A DNA stretch of 64,000 bases. Origin: Paenibacillus silagei (GTDB lineage: Bacteria > Bacillota > Bacilli > Paenibacillales > Paenibacillaceae). How positions within the stretch are numbered: position 1 is the stretch's first letter; each line of letters opens with the position of its first letter. Where the stretch lies: NCBI RefSeq assembly GCF_017874735.1, contig NZ_JAGGLV010000002.1, positions 186,001-250,000 on the forward strand, given 5' to 3'. Positions 54,358-62,852 of this stretch are shown piece after piece. A program made the translations under genes and the position numbers. The notes under the pieces were generated by a model. That model saw nothing but the letters and a program-made list of their open reading frames with translations, ran no database searches and had not been told where the DNA came from.

Positions 54358-55023
54358 CTACATTTTCACCGCATTCCTTACCGTTGAGCTCTTGTGCACC
54401 TCCAGCAACTCCCGGTACTCCACCGTCTCAATCTCGCAGCCGGGCCCGATCACAACGCTTCCGCCCCGGACGGTCTGCGCCTGCGTATGCTGAAGCTCGA
54501 TCCGATCTCCTTCGATCAGCCGGGCCGCGAAGCTCATCTTCTTCCCGGGTCTTAGCAACGCGCCGGAACGGCTGCGCTTGATGGAGATGCTGCCGCCGCC
54601 GACCGTATCCGCCCTACAGGGGCCGAATAACGTCAGGTCGAGCCTCTCCGCATTTAATAGTCCGCTGACCTCCAGGACTCCGGTAATCTGCACCTGCTCT
54701 GCTTCACAATCGCCCGTAACTATGATCCCGCCGGTCAGCTTGATATCCTCAATCCGCAGCCCGCCGCCTGCCGTAAGCTCTCCTTGTCCGCGCAGGCTGG
54801 CTGCGTCTACCCGGCCCTTCACCTTGCACTCCCCGGTGATTTTGATATCCTGTACCCGAAGATTTCCTTCAACCGCTACCTCTCCGGTCTGCGCAAGCTT
54901 ATGGCAGTCCACATCCCCGCTAAAGGTACATTCTCCCGTCACCTTCACATCCTTAAAAACTCCGCCGACAGAGCTCGACGTTCCGAGTATCTTCAGATCA
55001 TGGCGTTCTACCGCTTCATTCAC
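54358..55023 (-). CDS. yhbF: Bactofilin-like polymer-forming protein YhbF
   Basis: This 221-residue protein is built of short beta-helix repeats (GVFKDVKVTGECTFSGDVDC, LRVQDIKITGECKVKGRVDA, LRIEDIKLTGGIIVTGDCEA), typical of bactofilins that polymerise into cytoskeletal filaments. It pairs with yhbE in the B. subtilis-type yhbDEF operon. I chose GTG 55023 because GGAGGAG lies 6-7 nt upstream. It overlaps yhbE by 8 bp, implying translational coupling. Confidence 0.87.
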   Translation of the reverse strand: MNEAVERHDLKILGTSSSVGGVFKDVKVTGECTFSGDVDCHKLAQTGEVAVEGNLRVQDIKITGECKVKGRVDAASLRGQGELTAGGGLRIEDIKLTGGIIVTGDCEAEQVQITGVLEVSGLLNAERLDLTLFGPCRADTVGGGSISIKRSRSGALLRPGKKMSFAARLIEGDRIELQHTQAQTVRGGSVVIGPGCEIETVEYRELLEVHKSSTVRNAVKM

Positions 55024-55702
55024 CGGTCTTCTCCTCCTTTCCCACCTGGACACCGGGATGTACAGTCAGTCCCGTTCTATACTCCACCCGGCCAATCGAG
55101 CAGCCCTGTCCGATAATGACCGTACCGCCCCTCACTACATCTGCACTCGTGTATTCCAGATCTAGCGTATCTCCCTCGATGAGCTTGGCCCGCAGCCCGA
55201 TTTTAAGCTTGGGGATCATTCCGCCGAGCAGTCTGCCCCAGGCCGCGTTACCTTTTTTGCGGATCACCAGGCTCTCCACGCCAATCTCCCCTGCCTCAGA
55301 CTGACCCTGTAGCCCGAACTCCATCCGGCCCGCACTCAGCAGGCCCCCCACCGTGAATACCCCTTCACCGGTCAGCTCCTCCAGCTCACAATCGCCCTTC
55401 AGCTTCAGCATGCCGTCCATTACACAGCGCTCTCCCCGCAAACTGCCTTCTCCGTTCACTACCCCATTCAGCTTCATCTCACCAACCTGCAGATTGCCCT
55501 TCAGATTGAGGGTTCCGTTCATCTCCAGCTCATCGGCCGTGAGGTCACCCTTCTGCTTCATCACGCCGTCACAGCTATAGGTATGTGCGTGGAGCGCTCC
55601 GTTCATCTTACTGACACCGTTGATATTAACTTTGTTATATCTGCCTCCGGCAGCTGTGTTGACCCCATCCATCACCAGATCCGGCAGTTCATTCTTCTCC
55701 AT
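55016..55702 (-). CDS. yhbE: Bactofilin-like polymer-forming protein YhbE
   Basis: This 228-residue paralogue of YhbF has the same beta-helix repeat layout (YNKVNINGVSKMNGALHAHT, DLTADELEMNGTLNLKGNL, LQVGEMKLNGVVNGEGSL). Both probably assemble in the cytoplasm, perhaps together. AGGAGG lies 7 nt before the ATG, and the gene follows yhbD by 33 bp. Confidence 0.88.
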   Translation of the reverse strand: MEKNELPDLVMDGVNTAAGGRYNKVNINGVSKMNGALHAHTYSCDGVMKQKGDLTADELEMNGTLNLKGNLQVGEMKLNGVVNGEGSLRGERCVMDGMLKLKGDCELEELTGEGVFTVGGLLSAGRMEFGLQGQSEAGEIGVESLVIRKKGNAAWGRLLGGMIPKLKIGLRAKLIEGDTLDLEYTSADVVRGGTVIIGQGCSIGRVEYRTGLTVHPGVQVGKEEKTGE

Positions 55703-55735
55703 GGTCCAGCCTCCTGTCGTTTACTGTTCCTTACT

Positions 55736-56377
55736 CTATAAGCCGTCTTCAGTCAAACGTCCATTCAGTAGTTCCGCCAGATCGGCAGAGCGAAGCCTGC
55801 TCACCAGCCGTACCCCCTCTTCGAAGGCCAGCCCCGCTCCCGGCAGCGCCATAATGAAGAAGCTAACCCCCATCTTCCGCACAAAAAACAGCTCCCACCC
55901 CTTCTCCCCGTACCCCGGCGCATGACTCTCCAGCGTCTGATAGAGCCGGTCTGCTTCCTCCCAGCTGAGCTCCCCCTTACTGAGCAGCCAGTCTGCCGCA
56001 AATACATTAAGAATCTGCTCGAAGCTCAGCTGCAAGCCCTCGGCCTCCGGTCTCCCGAACCGCTCTAGACTACCCACCGAAACAATGTTACGTTCCTTTA
56101 GCTGGGATACAGTTAAGCTGATTCTGTACGAGGATGCCGGCTCTGACAGCTGATCCGCCAATTCATCCAGGGAGAGATCATCCTTTTTCTGTAAAATATG
56201 CTGCACCCGCCCCAAAATCCGCGCCCGCGGAAAAAAGGTCTCTTGTCCCGTAAAGGTAGATTTGCGGATGAACCATTCCTCAGGAATCAGCTGCTTCCGC
56301 TTCCAGCGGTACAACTGCCCGTAAGAGATTCCTGTCTCATCGAGCAGCTCCTTTTTGGAGATTAAATCCTCTTCCAT
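55736..56377 (-). CDS. yhbD: YhbD-family (DUF4004) MerR-like protein
   Basis: This 213-residue protein starts with a MerR-like helix-turn-helix (ISKKELLDETGISYGQLYRWKRKQLIP) followed by a FPRARILGRVQHIL helix. The C-terminal region is the DUF4004 type. It precedes the two bactofilin genes, as in B. subtilis, and is the likely regulator of the operon. ATG 56377 has AAGGAG 7 nt upstream; a longer frame from 56398 lacks one. A dyad overlaps its promoter. Confidence 0.87.
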   Translation of the reverse strand: MEEDLISKKELLDETGISYGQLYRWKRKQLIPEEWFIRKSTFTGQETFFPRARILGRVQHILQKKDDLSLDELADQLSEPASSYRISLTVSQLKERNIVSVGSLERFGRPEAEGLQLSFEQILNVFAADWLLSKGELSWEEADRLYQTLESHAPGYGEKGWELFFVRKMGVSFFIMALPGAGLAFEEGVRLVSRLRSADLAELLNGRLTEDGL

Positions 56378-56396
56378 ATCACCACTCCTTGCGCTC

Positions 56397-56425
56397 ATCG
56401 TAACATAACACTGTTACGTTGTAAA
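56397..56425 (-). promoter_or_regulatory. yhbDEF promoter with embedded dyad
   Basis: On the minus strand TTTACA (56420-56425) and TACGAT (56397-56402) are separated by 17 bp. A perfect inverted repeat, CGTAACA-N6-TGTTACG (56399-56418), fills the spacer and touches the -10. This is a candidate site for YhbD autoregulation. Confidence 0.6.
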
Positions 56426-56489
56426 CTGACAAGCTGCCTAAATCGCTCCCCTCCCGTGCAACAGCGCCTCCTCCTATCCACTCCTTCAT

Positions 56490-56533
56490 AAAAAACAGAG
56501 CAGACCCTAGCCCTTACCGGCTTCGGATCTGCC
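56490..56533 (-). terminator. Intrinsic terminator of the TerD-vWA gene
   Basis: GCAGATCC and GGGTCTGC arms (one wobble) are followed by six Ts on the minus strand, close to the stop at 56548. Confidence 0.7.
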
Positions 56534-56547
56534 CGCTATACTTCATT

Positions 56548-57879
56548 CTATGAACGCACAACGCCCTTCTGCCTGGCTTCACGCAGCCATTTCGGGTACT
56601 CGTTGAACAGCCGGTCATACAGGTCCTCATCGCTGACCTCGTCCAGATCATCCAGCGCGAAAAAATCGGCATTATCCACATAACGGCCCCGCAGATCGTC
56701 AAGCTCACGGAGTACGCCATAATCCGCATTGCCCAGTCCCACAAACTGCCAGAAGATATTATGCTTCGAGCTCTGGATCAGCAGCTTCGATATTTTGGGC
56801 GTCTCATAGATGCCCCCGTCGCTGAAGAAGACCACATATACCGGCAGGTCGCCCGGCTCCTCCTTCGTATATTTCTTGATCAGATCCGCCATAACCACCG
56901 GCTCATTGTTCCCGATGCCCAGTCCCCCGAACATCTTCGGTCCCGGATAGGTCCGCTTCACATAATCCTCATATCCGTGTTCATTCACGCTTGGCATTCT
57001 CTTACTCTTAGTGGCGAAGAACCAGACATCCAGCATTCCGTCATCATCCATTTTGGCAGCCACAGCCAGCACCCGTTCAAAAGCCCGCTGCACGACTCCC
57101 TTCGCATATAATTGCGCCATAGAGCCAGATGCATCGAACACCACGGCCACCCTTGCCTTCTCCTGGTCAAGATTCTTCTTGCGCAGTGAAATTCCGACCT
57201 GCTGCTTCAGGAGATCAATCTTCGTCAAATTCAGGGCAGGCCGGGGAGCCTCCTCCTGGACTGCTTCCTTAGGAGGTCCGCTGTATGCAGCCGCTGCTTC
57301 CGTATGGCCTGACACCGATAGAGTCTCTGCTCCGCTGCCGTGCTCCGGCGCTTCGTCTTCCACCTCGACCCCGTGCGCTTCCGCCAGCGGCTTCAGCCCG
57401 CCATGGAAGCCCCGTCCGACCGCGCGCAGCTTGAAGCCCCCGCCGTGGCGGTACAGCTCGGCCAGCACGAGTGAGGTCTCGGCATTGCCTTCCACAATCT
57501 CATACACCAGCTCCGTATCCTTCCCTGCCGCGCTGATTCTGCAGCCTCTGACATCGGCGAAGGTGCCGGGACCGTCCAGCGTAGCCGCGAAGACGCATTT
57601 ATCAATGCCCGAGGCGCTAAGCGCACGCAGATCTATGGCGAACTCTCCGCTGTATTTATCGATAGAATTGAATACGACCGTGTGCTTGGGGTCAGCAGGC
57701 TGATTATAAAAGATAAAAAAATCATCGGACGGTACCTTCCCGTTCTCGCCCACCATAAAGCAGCTGATATCCAGAATGGCCGGAGAACTGCTGCAGGATA
57801 TCTTCACAGTTGCCTGGGTAGAAGCCTCGTCCAGCTTCGCATTGGAGCCGCTTACCAGCTTGATTATATTAGGATTCAT
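56548..57879 (-). CDS. TerD-domain/von Willebrand A fusion protein (TerF-like)
   Basis: This 443-residue cytoplasmic protein has an N-terminal TerD domain to about 190 (FFIFYNQPADPKHTVVFNS, SLVLAELYRHGGGFKLRAVGRGF). An acidic linker follows, then a vWA domain with MIDAS motif DASGSM and the HNIFWQFVGLG strand. The layout matches TerF-type proteins of tellurite/stress-resistance loci. No other ter gene is near. TAGGAGAG lies 9 nt before the ATG. Confidence 0.88.
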   Translation of the reverse strand: MNPNIIKLVSGSNAKLDEASTQATVKISCSSSPAILDISCFMVGENGKVPSDDFFIFYNQPADPKHTVVFNSIDKYSGEFAIDLRALSASGIDKCVFAATLDGPGTFADVRGCRISAAGKDTELVYEIVEGNAETSLVLAELYRHGGGFKLRAVGRGFHGGLKPLAEAHGVEVEDEAPEHGSGAETLSVSGHTEAAAAYSGPPKEAVQEEAPRPALNLTKIDLLKQQVGISLRKKNLDQEKARVAVVFDASGSMAQLYAKGVVQRAFERVLAVAAKMDDDGMLDVWFFATKSKRMPSVNEHGYEDYVKRTYPGPKMFGGLGIGNNEPVVMADLIKKYTKEEPGDLPVYVVFFSDGGIYETPKISKLLIQSSKHNIFWQFVGLGNADYGVLRELDDLRGRYVDNADFFALDDLDEVSDEDLYDRLFNEYPKWLREARQKGVVRS

Positions 57880-57936
57880 GAATGCACTCTCCTACTCTCA
57901 TATGTAATACCAGGATGTACCAGATTCCCGCTTCCG

Positions 57937-57980
57937 CAAAAAGGAGCAGACCATTCCCTGCTAAGGATATGTCTGCTCCT
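57937..57980 (-). terminator. Intrinsic terminator of ctc
   Basis: AGGAGCAGAC and GTCTGCTCCT arms are followed by TTTTTG on the minus strand, about 100 nt after the ctc stop codon. Confidence 0.8.
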
Positions 57981-58080
57981 GGTTGATCAAAGATTATGAC
58001 TCTCCATATACAGCCGTTATCTCAGGCTGTCTGCGGAGTTCTCTGCATATAGAGATGCGATGGCTACAGCCAGAAAAGTC

Positions 58081-58692
58081 TTATTCTTCAGACTTCTCAG
58101 CTTCGGCTGCTTCCTCAGCTGGTGCGGCAGCAGCTTCATCAGCCGGCTCCTCCATCACGAGCGGAGGCGATATCCGCACGATCAGCGTATCTTCAGGGGT
58201 AAGGATCTCCCAGCCTTCATGCTTAGGCAGATCGGACACCAGCAATTGATCACCGATATCGAGGCCGCTGATATCTACTTCGAGGTTTGCTTCCAGCTTG
58301 TCCGGCAAGGTCCGGATATCCAGCTCATACAGCTCCACCTGCTGCACGCCGCCGCTCTTGACGCCGATAGGATCACCTGTGAAGTGGAAGGCTACCTTGG
58401 TATCCAGATCAGCCTTCATGTCAATCTGCTGCAAGTCTACATGAAGCAGCGTACGGGATAACGGCTGGCGCTGCACTTCCTGAATAACCGCATTCTTCGA
58501 GCCGGAGCCCGGGAATTCCACCTTCAGGATGGCACGCGGATTTTTGCCGAGAATATCATTAAGGGTTTTGGCATCTGCTGAGAAGGACTGGGTATCTGAA
58601 CCTGCACCGTAAACTACAACCGGTACAAAACCTTTGCTGCGCTGGGATGAATTCGATCCGGATCTTTCAGTCAAGCGTACTGTGGTATTCAT
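58081..58692 (-). CDS. ctc: 50S ribosomal protein L25/general stress protein Ctc
   Basis: This 203-residue two-domain TL5/Ctc form of L25 binds 5S rRNA. The N-terminal domain shows GFVPVVVYGAG and SRTLLHVDLQQIDMKADL. The C-terminal domain shows HFTGDPIGVKSGGVQQVELYELDI and LTPEDTLIVRISPP, and an acidic Ala/Glu tail ends the protein. ATG 58692 has TAGGAGGA 6 nt upstream. It has a leader of about 170 nt containing a terminator and a tiny reading frame, implying regulation after initiation. Confidence 0.95.
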   Translation of the reverse strand: MNTTVRLTERSGSNSSQRSKGFVPVVVYGAGSDTQSFSADAKTLNDILGKNPRAILKVEFPGSGSKNAVIQEVQRQPLSRTLLHVDLQQIDMKADLDTKVAFHFTGDPIGVKSGGVQQVELYELDIRTLPDKLEANLEVDISGLDIGDQLLVSDLPKHEGWEILTPEDTLIVRISPPLVMEEPADEAAAAPAEEAAEAEKSEE

Positions 58693-58798
58693 GATATTTC
58701 CTCCTAATAGTTTTTTGAGCGCTACGCCCTTTTCGTTAAGAAAGCCGGGCAAGTTGCCGGGGGCGACGTACGCCAAGTAGTGTCAGCATAGCTGCATT

Positions 58799-58837
58799 AA
58801 AAAACAAGACCAATTAGCTCTTATGTCTAATCAGTCT
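58799..58837 (-). terminator. Leader terminator (candidate attenuator) upstream of ctc
   Basis: An 11-bp stem (58827-58837 with 58807-58817, two G-T wobbles) is followed by TGTTTTTT on the minus strand. It begins about 25 nt after the predicted transcription start and ends about 105 nt before the ctc ATG. It is therefore inside the leader rather than after a gene. Confidence 0.7.
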
Positions 58838-58849
58838 CTTATTAACCAT
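58814..58849 (-). CDS. Candidate 11-residue leader peptide
   Basis: ATG 58849 opens a frame of 11 codons reading MVNKRLIRHKS, ending at TAA 58814. The codons cover the 5' arm of the leader terminator and the stop lies in its 3' arm, so a translating or stalled ribosome would affect hairpin formation. The ribosome binding site is weak (GCGGGC). Four of the 11 residues are Lys or Arg, as in some stalling peptides. Confidence 0.35.
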   Translation of the reverse strand: MVNKRLIRHKS

Positions 58850-58868
58850 ATTTGCCCGCTATGGAATC

Positions 58869-58897
58869 AGTATAGCACCGGGAAAAGAACAAGTCAA
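58869..58897 (-). promoter_or_regulatory. SigA-type promoter of ctc
   Basis: TTGACT (58892-58897), a 17-bp spacer and TATACT (58869-58874) on the minus strand. It is a strong match, about 177 nt upstream of the start codon. I see no SigB-type promoter here, although B. subtilis ctc is known for SigB control. Confidence 0.75.
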
Positions 58898-58937
58898 AAT
58901 AGGGTAAAATTCAAATCCAATCCATATTTATAAATGA

Positions 58938-59903
58938 TTACGCTAAATGACAGGCCACCAAATGCCCCGCGCCAGCGTCACGCAACAGCGGAATCTCCGC
59001 TTTACAGACCTCCAAGGCGAATGGGCAGCGCGTATGAAATTTACAACCGGACGGCGGATTCGCCGGGCTTGGAATATCCCCTGTCAGCACGATTCGTTCC
59101 CGCTTCAGCCGAGGAACCGGCACCGGAACAGCGGACAACAGCGCCTTGGTATAAGGGTGCAGCGGATGCAGGAATAACTCATCCCTGGTTGCCGTCTCCA
59201 CGATTGAGCCAAGATACATCACACCTATCGAGGTGCATAAATGCTCCACTACGCTAAGATCATGGGAGATGAATAAATACGCCAGCCCTTTGCTCTGCTG
59301 CAGTCTGCTGAACAAGTTAATAATCTGCGCCTGGATCGACACATCCAAGGCCGACACCGGCTCATCTGCGACAATCAGGTCCGGATTCAGGATCAGCGCC
59401 CGGGCAATCCCGATCCGCTGGCGCTGGCCGCCGGAGAATTCATGCGGGAAGCGGTCAATATGATACGCGGATAACCCGCAGGCCTCCAGCGCCTCCAGCA
59501 CCAGGCTTCTGACCTCAGCCTTCGTACATAGGCCATGGTCCAGCAGCGCTTCGCCTATGGCGTCGCCGATCCTGATCCGGGGATTAAGGGCACTGTACGG
59601 GTCCTGGAAAATAAGCTGCATCTGCGGCCGGATCAGCCGCATCTCCGCAGCAGACAGGCTGTGAATGTCAGTGCCCTTGAACCGGACCTCTCCGTCGGTT
59701 TTGTCCGTCAAGCGCAGAATGGTCCGCCCTACGGTGCTCTTGCCGCTGCCGGATTCCCCGACAAGGCCGAAGGTCTCGCCGGGCCGGAGTGTGATGCTGA
59801 CATCGTCTACAGCCTTCACATGTCCCGCCGTGCGGCCAAGCAGGCCTTGCTTCACCGGAAAATACTTCTTCAGATGCTTCACTTCCAGCAGCGCTTCAGA
59901 CAT
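58938..59903 (-). CDS. Oligopeptide ABC transporter ATP-binding protein, OppF-like
   Basis: This 321-residue ATPase has Walker A GESGSGKST, signature FSGGQRQRIGIARAL and Walker B LIVADEPVSALD. The C-terminal oligopeptide extension carries a cysteine cluster (FHTRCPFALEVC). ATG 59903 has GAGGAGGCGG upstream; a longer frame adds six residues containing the ribosome binding site. It overlaps the OppD-like gene by 8 bp and is the last gene of the operon. Confidence 0.93.
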   Translation of the reverse strand: MSEALLEVKHLKKYFPVKQGLLGRTAGHVKAVDDVSITLRPGETFGLVGESGSGKSTVGRTILRLTDKTDGEVRFKGTDIHSLSAAEMRLIRPQMQLIFQDPYSALNPRIRIGDAIGEALLDHGLCTKAEVRSLVLEALEACGLSAYHIDRFPHEFSGGQRQRIGIARALILNPDLIVADEPVSALDVSIQAQIINLFSRLQQSKGLAYLFISHDLSVVEHLCTSIGVMYLGSIVETATRDELFLHPLHPYTKALLSAVPVPVPRLKRERIVLTGDIPSPANPPSGCKFHTRCPFALEVCKAEIPLLRDAGAGHLVACHLA

Positions 59904-60879
59904 ATAATTCCGCCTCCTCATACAGCCAGCAGGAGACCTTCTGCCCGTTCCCGGTCTCCTTCAGCAGCGGCTGCCGGGTACGGCAGACCGGCATACAATG
60001 CCCGCAACGGTCATGGAAGTAGCAGGATGGAGTAAGCGCAAGCGGGCTTGGTACCTGCCCGGGAATGGAGTAGAGCTCCTCCAGGCGCTGGCCCATCACA
60101 GGCTTCGACTTCAGCAGCCCCCGTGTATATGGATGCTGCGGGTTCTGGAACAGCTCCACCACCCCGCCCTCTTCAACAATCTGCCCGGAGTACATCACGA
60201 TGACATAATCCGCCATCTCGGCCACAACCCCTAAGTCATGCGTAATCAGCAGGATCGACATCCCGGAATCTTCCTTAAGGCCGCGCAGCAAGTCCAGAAT
60301 TTGCGCCTGAATCGTCACATCCAGAGCTGTGGTTGGCTCATCGGCAATCAGCAGCTTGGGGCTGCAGGAGACCGCAATGGCAATCATAATCCGCTGAAGC
60401 ATACCGCCGCTCAGCTCATGGGGGTAGCTGCCCATAATCTGTTCCGGACGGGATATCCCGACCTGGGTGATCAGTTCAATTGCACGGCTCCGTGCTTGCT
60501 TCTTGTTCATCTTGAGATGTACAGACAGCGGCTCCATAATCTGCTCGCCAATCTTCATGACCGGATTAAGCGAGGACATCGGCTCCTGAAAGATCATCGC
60601 AATCTCATGGCCGCGGATGCTGCGCAGAGAATTTTTGTCCAGCCGCAGCAGATCCTCTCCCTGGAAACCGATACGGCCCCCGGTAACTCTGCCGCCAGGC
60701 TCCTCCACCAGCCCCATAACCGACATGGCCGTGACACTTTTCCCGCAGCCGGATTCGCCGACAATGCAGACCGTCTCCCCTCTCCCGATCTTGAAGCTGA
60801 CGTTATCCACCGCCCTTACGGTGCCTTCTTCCGTGAAGAATTCGGTGCTTAGACCGTCTATATTCATTACAGGCTCCAT
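59896..60879 (-). CDS. Oligopeptide ABC transporter ATP-binding protein, OppD-like
   Basis: This 327-residue ATPase has Walker A GESGCGKS, a signature LSGGMLQRIMIA and Walker B LLIADEPTTALD. The C-terminal FHDRCGHCMPVC cysteine cluster is typical of peptide importers. The start is either ATG 60879 (AGGTGG 8 nt upstream, preferred) or GTG 60891, directly after the permease stop. Confidence 0.92.
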   Translation of the reverse strand: MEPVMNIDGLSTEFFTEEGTVRAVDNVSFKIGRGETVCIVGESGCGKSVTAMSVMGLVEEPGGRVTGGRIGFQGEDLLRLDKNSLRSIRGHEIAMIFQEPMSSLNPVMKIGEQIMEPLSVHLKMNKKQARSRAIELITQVGISRPEQIMGSYPHELSGGMLQRIMIAIAVSCSPKLLIADEPTTALDVTIQAQILDLLRGLKEDSGMSILLITHDLGVVAEMADYVIVMYSGQIVEEGGVVELFQNPQHPYTRGLLKSKPVMGQRLEELYSIPGQVPSPLALTPSCYFHDRCGHCMPVCRTRQPLLKETGNGQKVSCWLYEEAELYV

Positions 60880-60891
60880 TGATATGGCCAC

Positions 60892-61815
60892 CTACCTCTT
60901 CTGTTTAGGATCAAGGACGTCTCTGAGGCCGTCACCAAAGATATTAATCGCAATCACCGTGGCAAAAATCGACAGTCCCGGCGGAATCCACAGCCATGGC
61001 CGGTTCTGGAAATCAAGAATGTTGTTCGCCGCGTCAATCATATTGCCCCAGGTCGGAGTAGGAGGCATGACCCCCAAGCCGAAAAAGCTTAGGACGGATT
61101 CACTGAGAATGGCACCGCCGATATTCAGCGTAGCCATAACGATCAGCAGCGGAACAATATTAGGCAGCAGATGGTGCAGCAGCTTCCTGCGGTCACGCAG
61201 CCCCAGCACCACAGCCGCCTGCATGAATTCGCGTTCCCGCAGGCTCAGCATCTGGCCCCGCACCATTCTTGCCAGCCCCGGCCAGTTCACAATACTCAAC
61301 ATCAGCATAACGATATACATCCGGTAATCCGTCGGAATCTTCCACTCCGAGAGCAATGCGCCGAAGATGAAGAGCAGCGGCAGACCGGGAATGGTCATCA
61401 GCAGATCGGCAATCCGCATAATGATCTGATCCAGCAGCCCCCCGTAATAACCGGCAATGGCACCCAGCAGCGACCCGAGAAATACTGACAGCAGCATGGA
61501 AGCAAGACCTACGGTGAGGGATATGCGTCCGGCCTGCATCACCCGGGTCAGAATATCCCGGCCCAGCGCATCCGTGCCCAGCCAGTGCTTCAGGCTCGGG
61601 GGTTTATTCATGAATGCCATGTTGATTTTGTTATCTGTATAGGGCGAGAAGAACGGACCGATGAAGCATAACACAAACATTAAGACAACCACCGCGAACC
61701 CGGCAACGGCCAGCTTATTGTGCATAAGCCTCCGCAAGGATTGCCGCATTAGGGACGATTTGCGCAGTCCGGGGCGGATTCCCTCTATTTCTTTTACTCT
61801 GATATCAGTTGCCAT
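60892..61815 (-). CDS. Oligopeptide ABC transporter permease, OppC-like
   Basis: This 307-residue permease has an N-terminal cytoplasmic tail, TM1 in KLAVAGFAVVVLMFVLCFIGPFF, and five further membrane segments. The EAA loop reads EREFMQAAVVLGLRDRRKLLHHLLPN. The LGTDALGRDILTRVM segment after TM1 is characteristic of OppC/DppC. ATG 61815 has AGGAGGGGA 7 nt upstream. Confidence 0.93.
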   Translation of the reverse strand: MATDIRVKEIEGIRPGLRKSSLMRQSLRRLMHNKLAVAGFAVVVLMFVLCFIGPFFSPYTDNKINMAFMNKPPSLKHWLGTDALGRDILTRVMQAGRISLTVGLASMLLSVFLGSLLGAIAGYYGGLLDQIIMRIADLLMTIPGLPLLFIFGALLSEWKIPTDYRMYIVMLMLSIVNWPGLARMVRGQMLSLREREFMQAAVVLGLRDRRKLLHHLLPNIVPLLIVMATLNIGGAILSESVLSFFGLGVMPPTPTWGNMIDAANNILDFQNRPWLWIPPGLSIFATVIAINIFGDGLRDVLDPKQKR

Positions 61816-61828
61816 GAGAACTCCCCTC

Positions 61829-62782
61829 CTATAACCGGACACGCGGATCGGCCACCCGGTACAGAATATCCGATAGCAGGGTCCCGATGACGGTCAAAAT
61901 AGCCAGAAACATGGTGAAGCCCATCAGCAGCGGATAATCCCTTAACCCGAAGGACTTCATATACAATTGGCCGATCCCCGGCCAGTTGAAGATCTGCTCG
62001 ATAATAATCGAGCCTCCGAACAGGGCAGGCAGCTCGAAGCCAACCAGCGTAATTGCCGGCAAAAGCGCATTGCGCAACGCATGGGAGAACAGCACCTTCC
62101 GCTCCTTCAACCCTTTTGCACGGGCCGTCCGGATATAGTCCTGTTTGAGTACATCAATCATATTGCTGCGGAAGTAGCGGGTTAATGAACCCAGTCCAAG
62201 CAGCGTCATCACAATGACCGGCAGCGTCATATGCTGCACGACTTCCTTGAAGTAGGCGAAGCCTGCCGCGGTGCTGCCCGTAGTCGTCATCCCGCCCGGC
62301 GGCAGCCACTTCAGATCCACAGCCATAATCTTGATCAGGAACAGGCCGATGAAGAAGGACGGCAAGGACATGGCAGCGAAGATGGCAATCATCACCAGCG
62401 TGTCGAACCAGGAATACTGCTTATAAGCAGAGATGACACCGATTATTACTGCGATAAGCCAGGTGAGGAACGTGGAGACAGCGGCCAGCAAAAAAGAATT
62501 CCAGATATAATCACCAAACAGCTGAAGCACCGGCTTCTGCTGGGCAAGTGAATATCCGAAATCCCCGTGGAAGGCATTGCTCATCCAGGTCCAGTAGCGT
62601 TCCAGTACCGGTTTGTTCAGGCCGTAGATCTCCCGCAGCTCCGCTTTGCGTTCTGCCGTCAGCTTGATGTTCCCGGTAATGAAGTCCCCCGGTGTAAGGG
62701 CATAGAGGCAGAAGATCAGCAGTGAGGCGGCAAAAAGGATGATCAGCATATACAGCATTCTTTTAGTCAGATAAGTGCTCAT
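61829..62782 (-). CDS. Oligopeptide ABC transporter permease, OppB-like
   Basis: This 317-residue permease has the N-terminal TM1 of OppB/DppB (KRMLYMLIILFAASLLIFCLYAL) and five more segments. The EAA loop reads DYIRTARAKGLKERKVLFSHALRNALLP. ATG 62782 has AAGGAG 6 nt upstream. It lies 13 bp before the OppC-like gene and 70 bp after the binding-protein gene. Confidence 0.93.
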   Translation of the reverse strand: MSTYLTKRMLYMLIILFAASLLIFCLYALTPGDFITGNIKLTAERKAELREIYGLNKPVLERYWTWMSNAFHGDFGYSLAQQKPVLQLFGDYIWNSFLLAAVSTFLTWLIAVIIGVISAYKQYSWFDTLVMIAIFAAMSLPSFFIGLFLIKIMAVDLKWLPPGGMTTTGSTAAGFAYFKEVVQHMTLPVIVMTLLGLGSLTRYFRSNMIDVLKQDYIRTARAKGLKERKVLFSHALRNALLPAITLVGFELPALFGGSIIIEQIFNWPGIGQLYMKSFGLRDYPLLMGFTMFLAILTVIGTLLSDILYRVADPRVRL

Positions 62783-62852
62783 GTATGGCTCCTTAGGATT
62801 CATCCCCCTGCCTGCCCCCGCCTTGTGACGCAGACAGGAGATGAATCATTCG

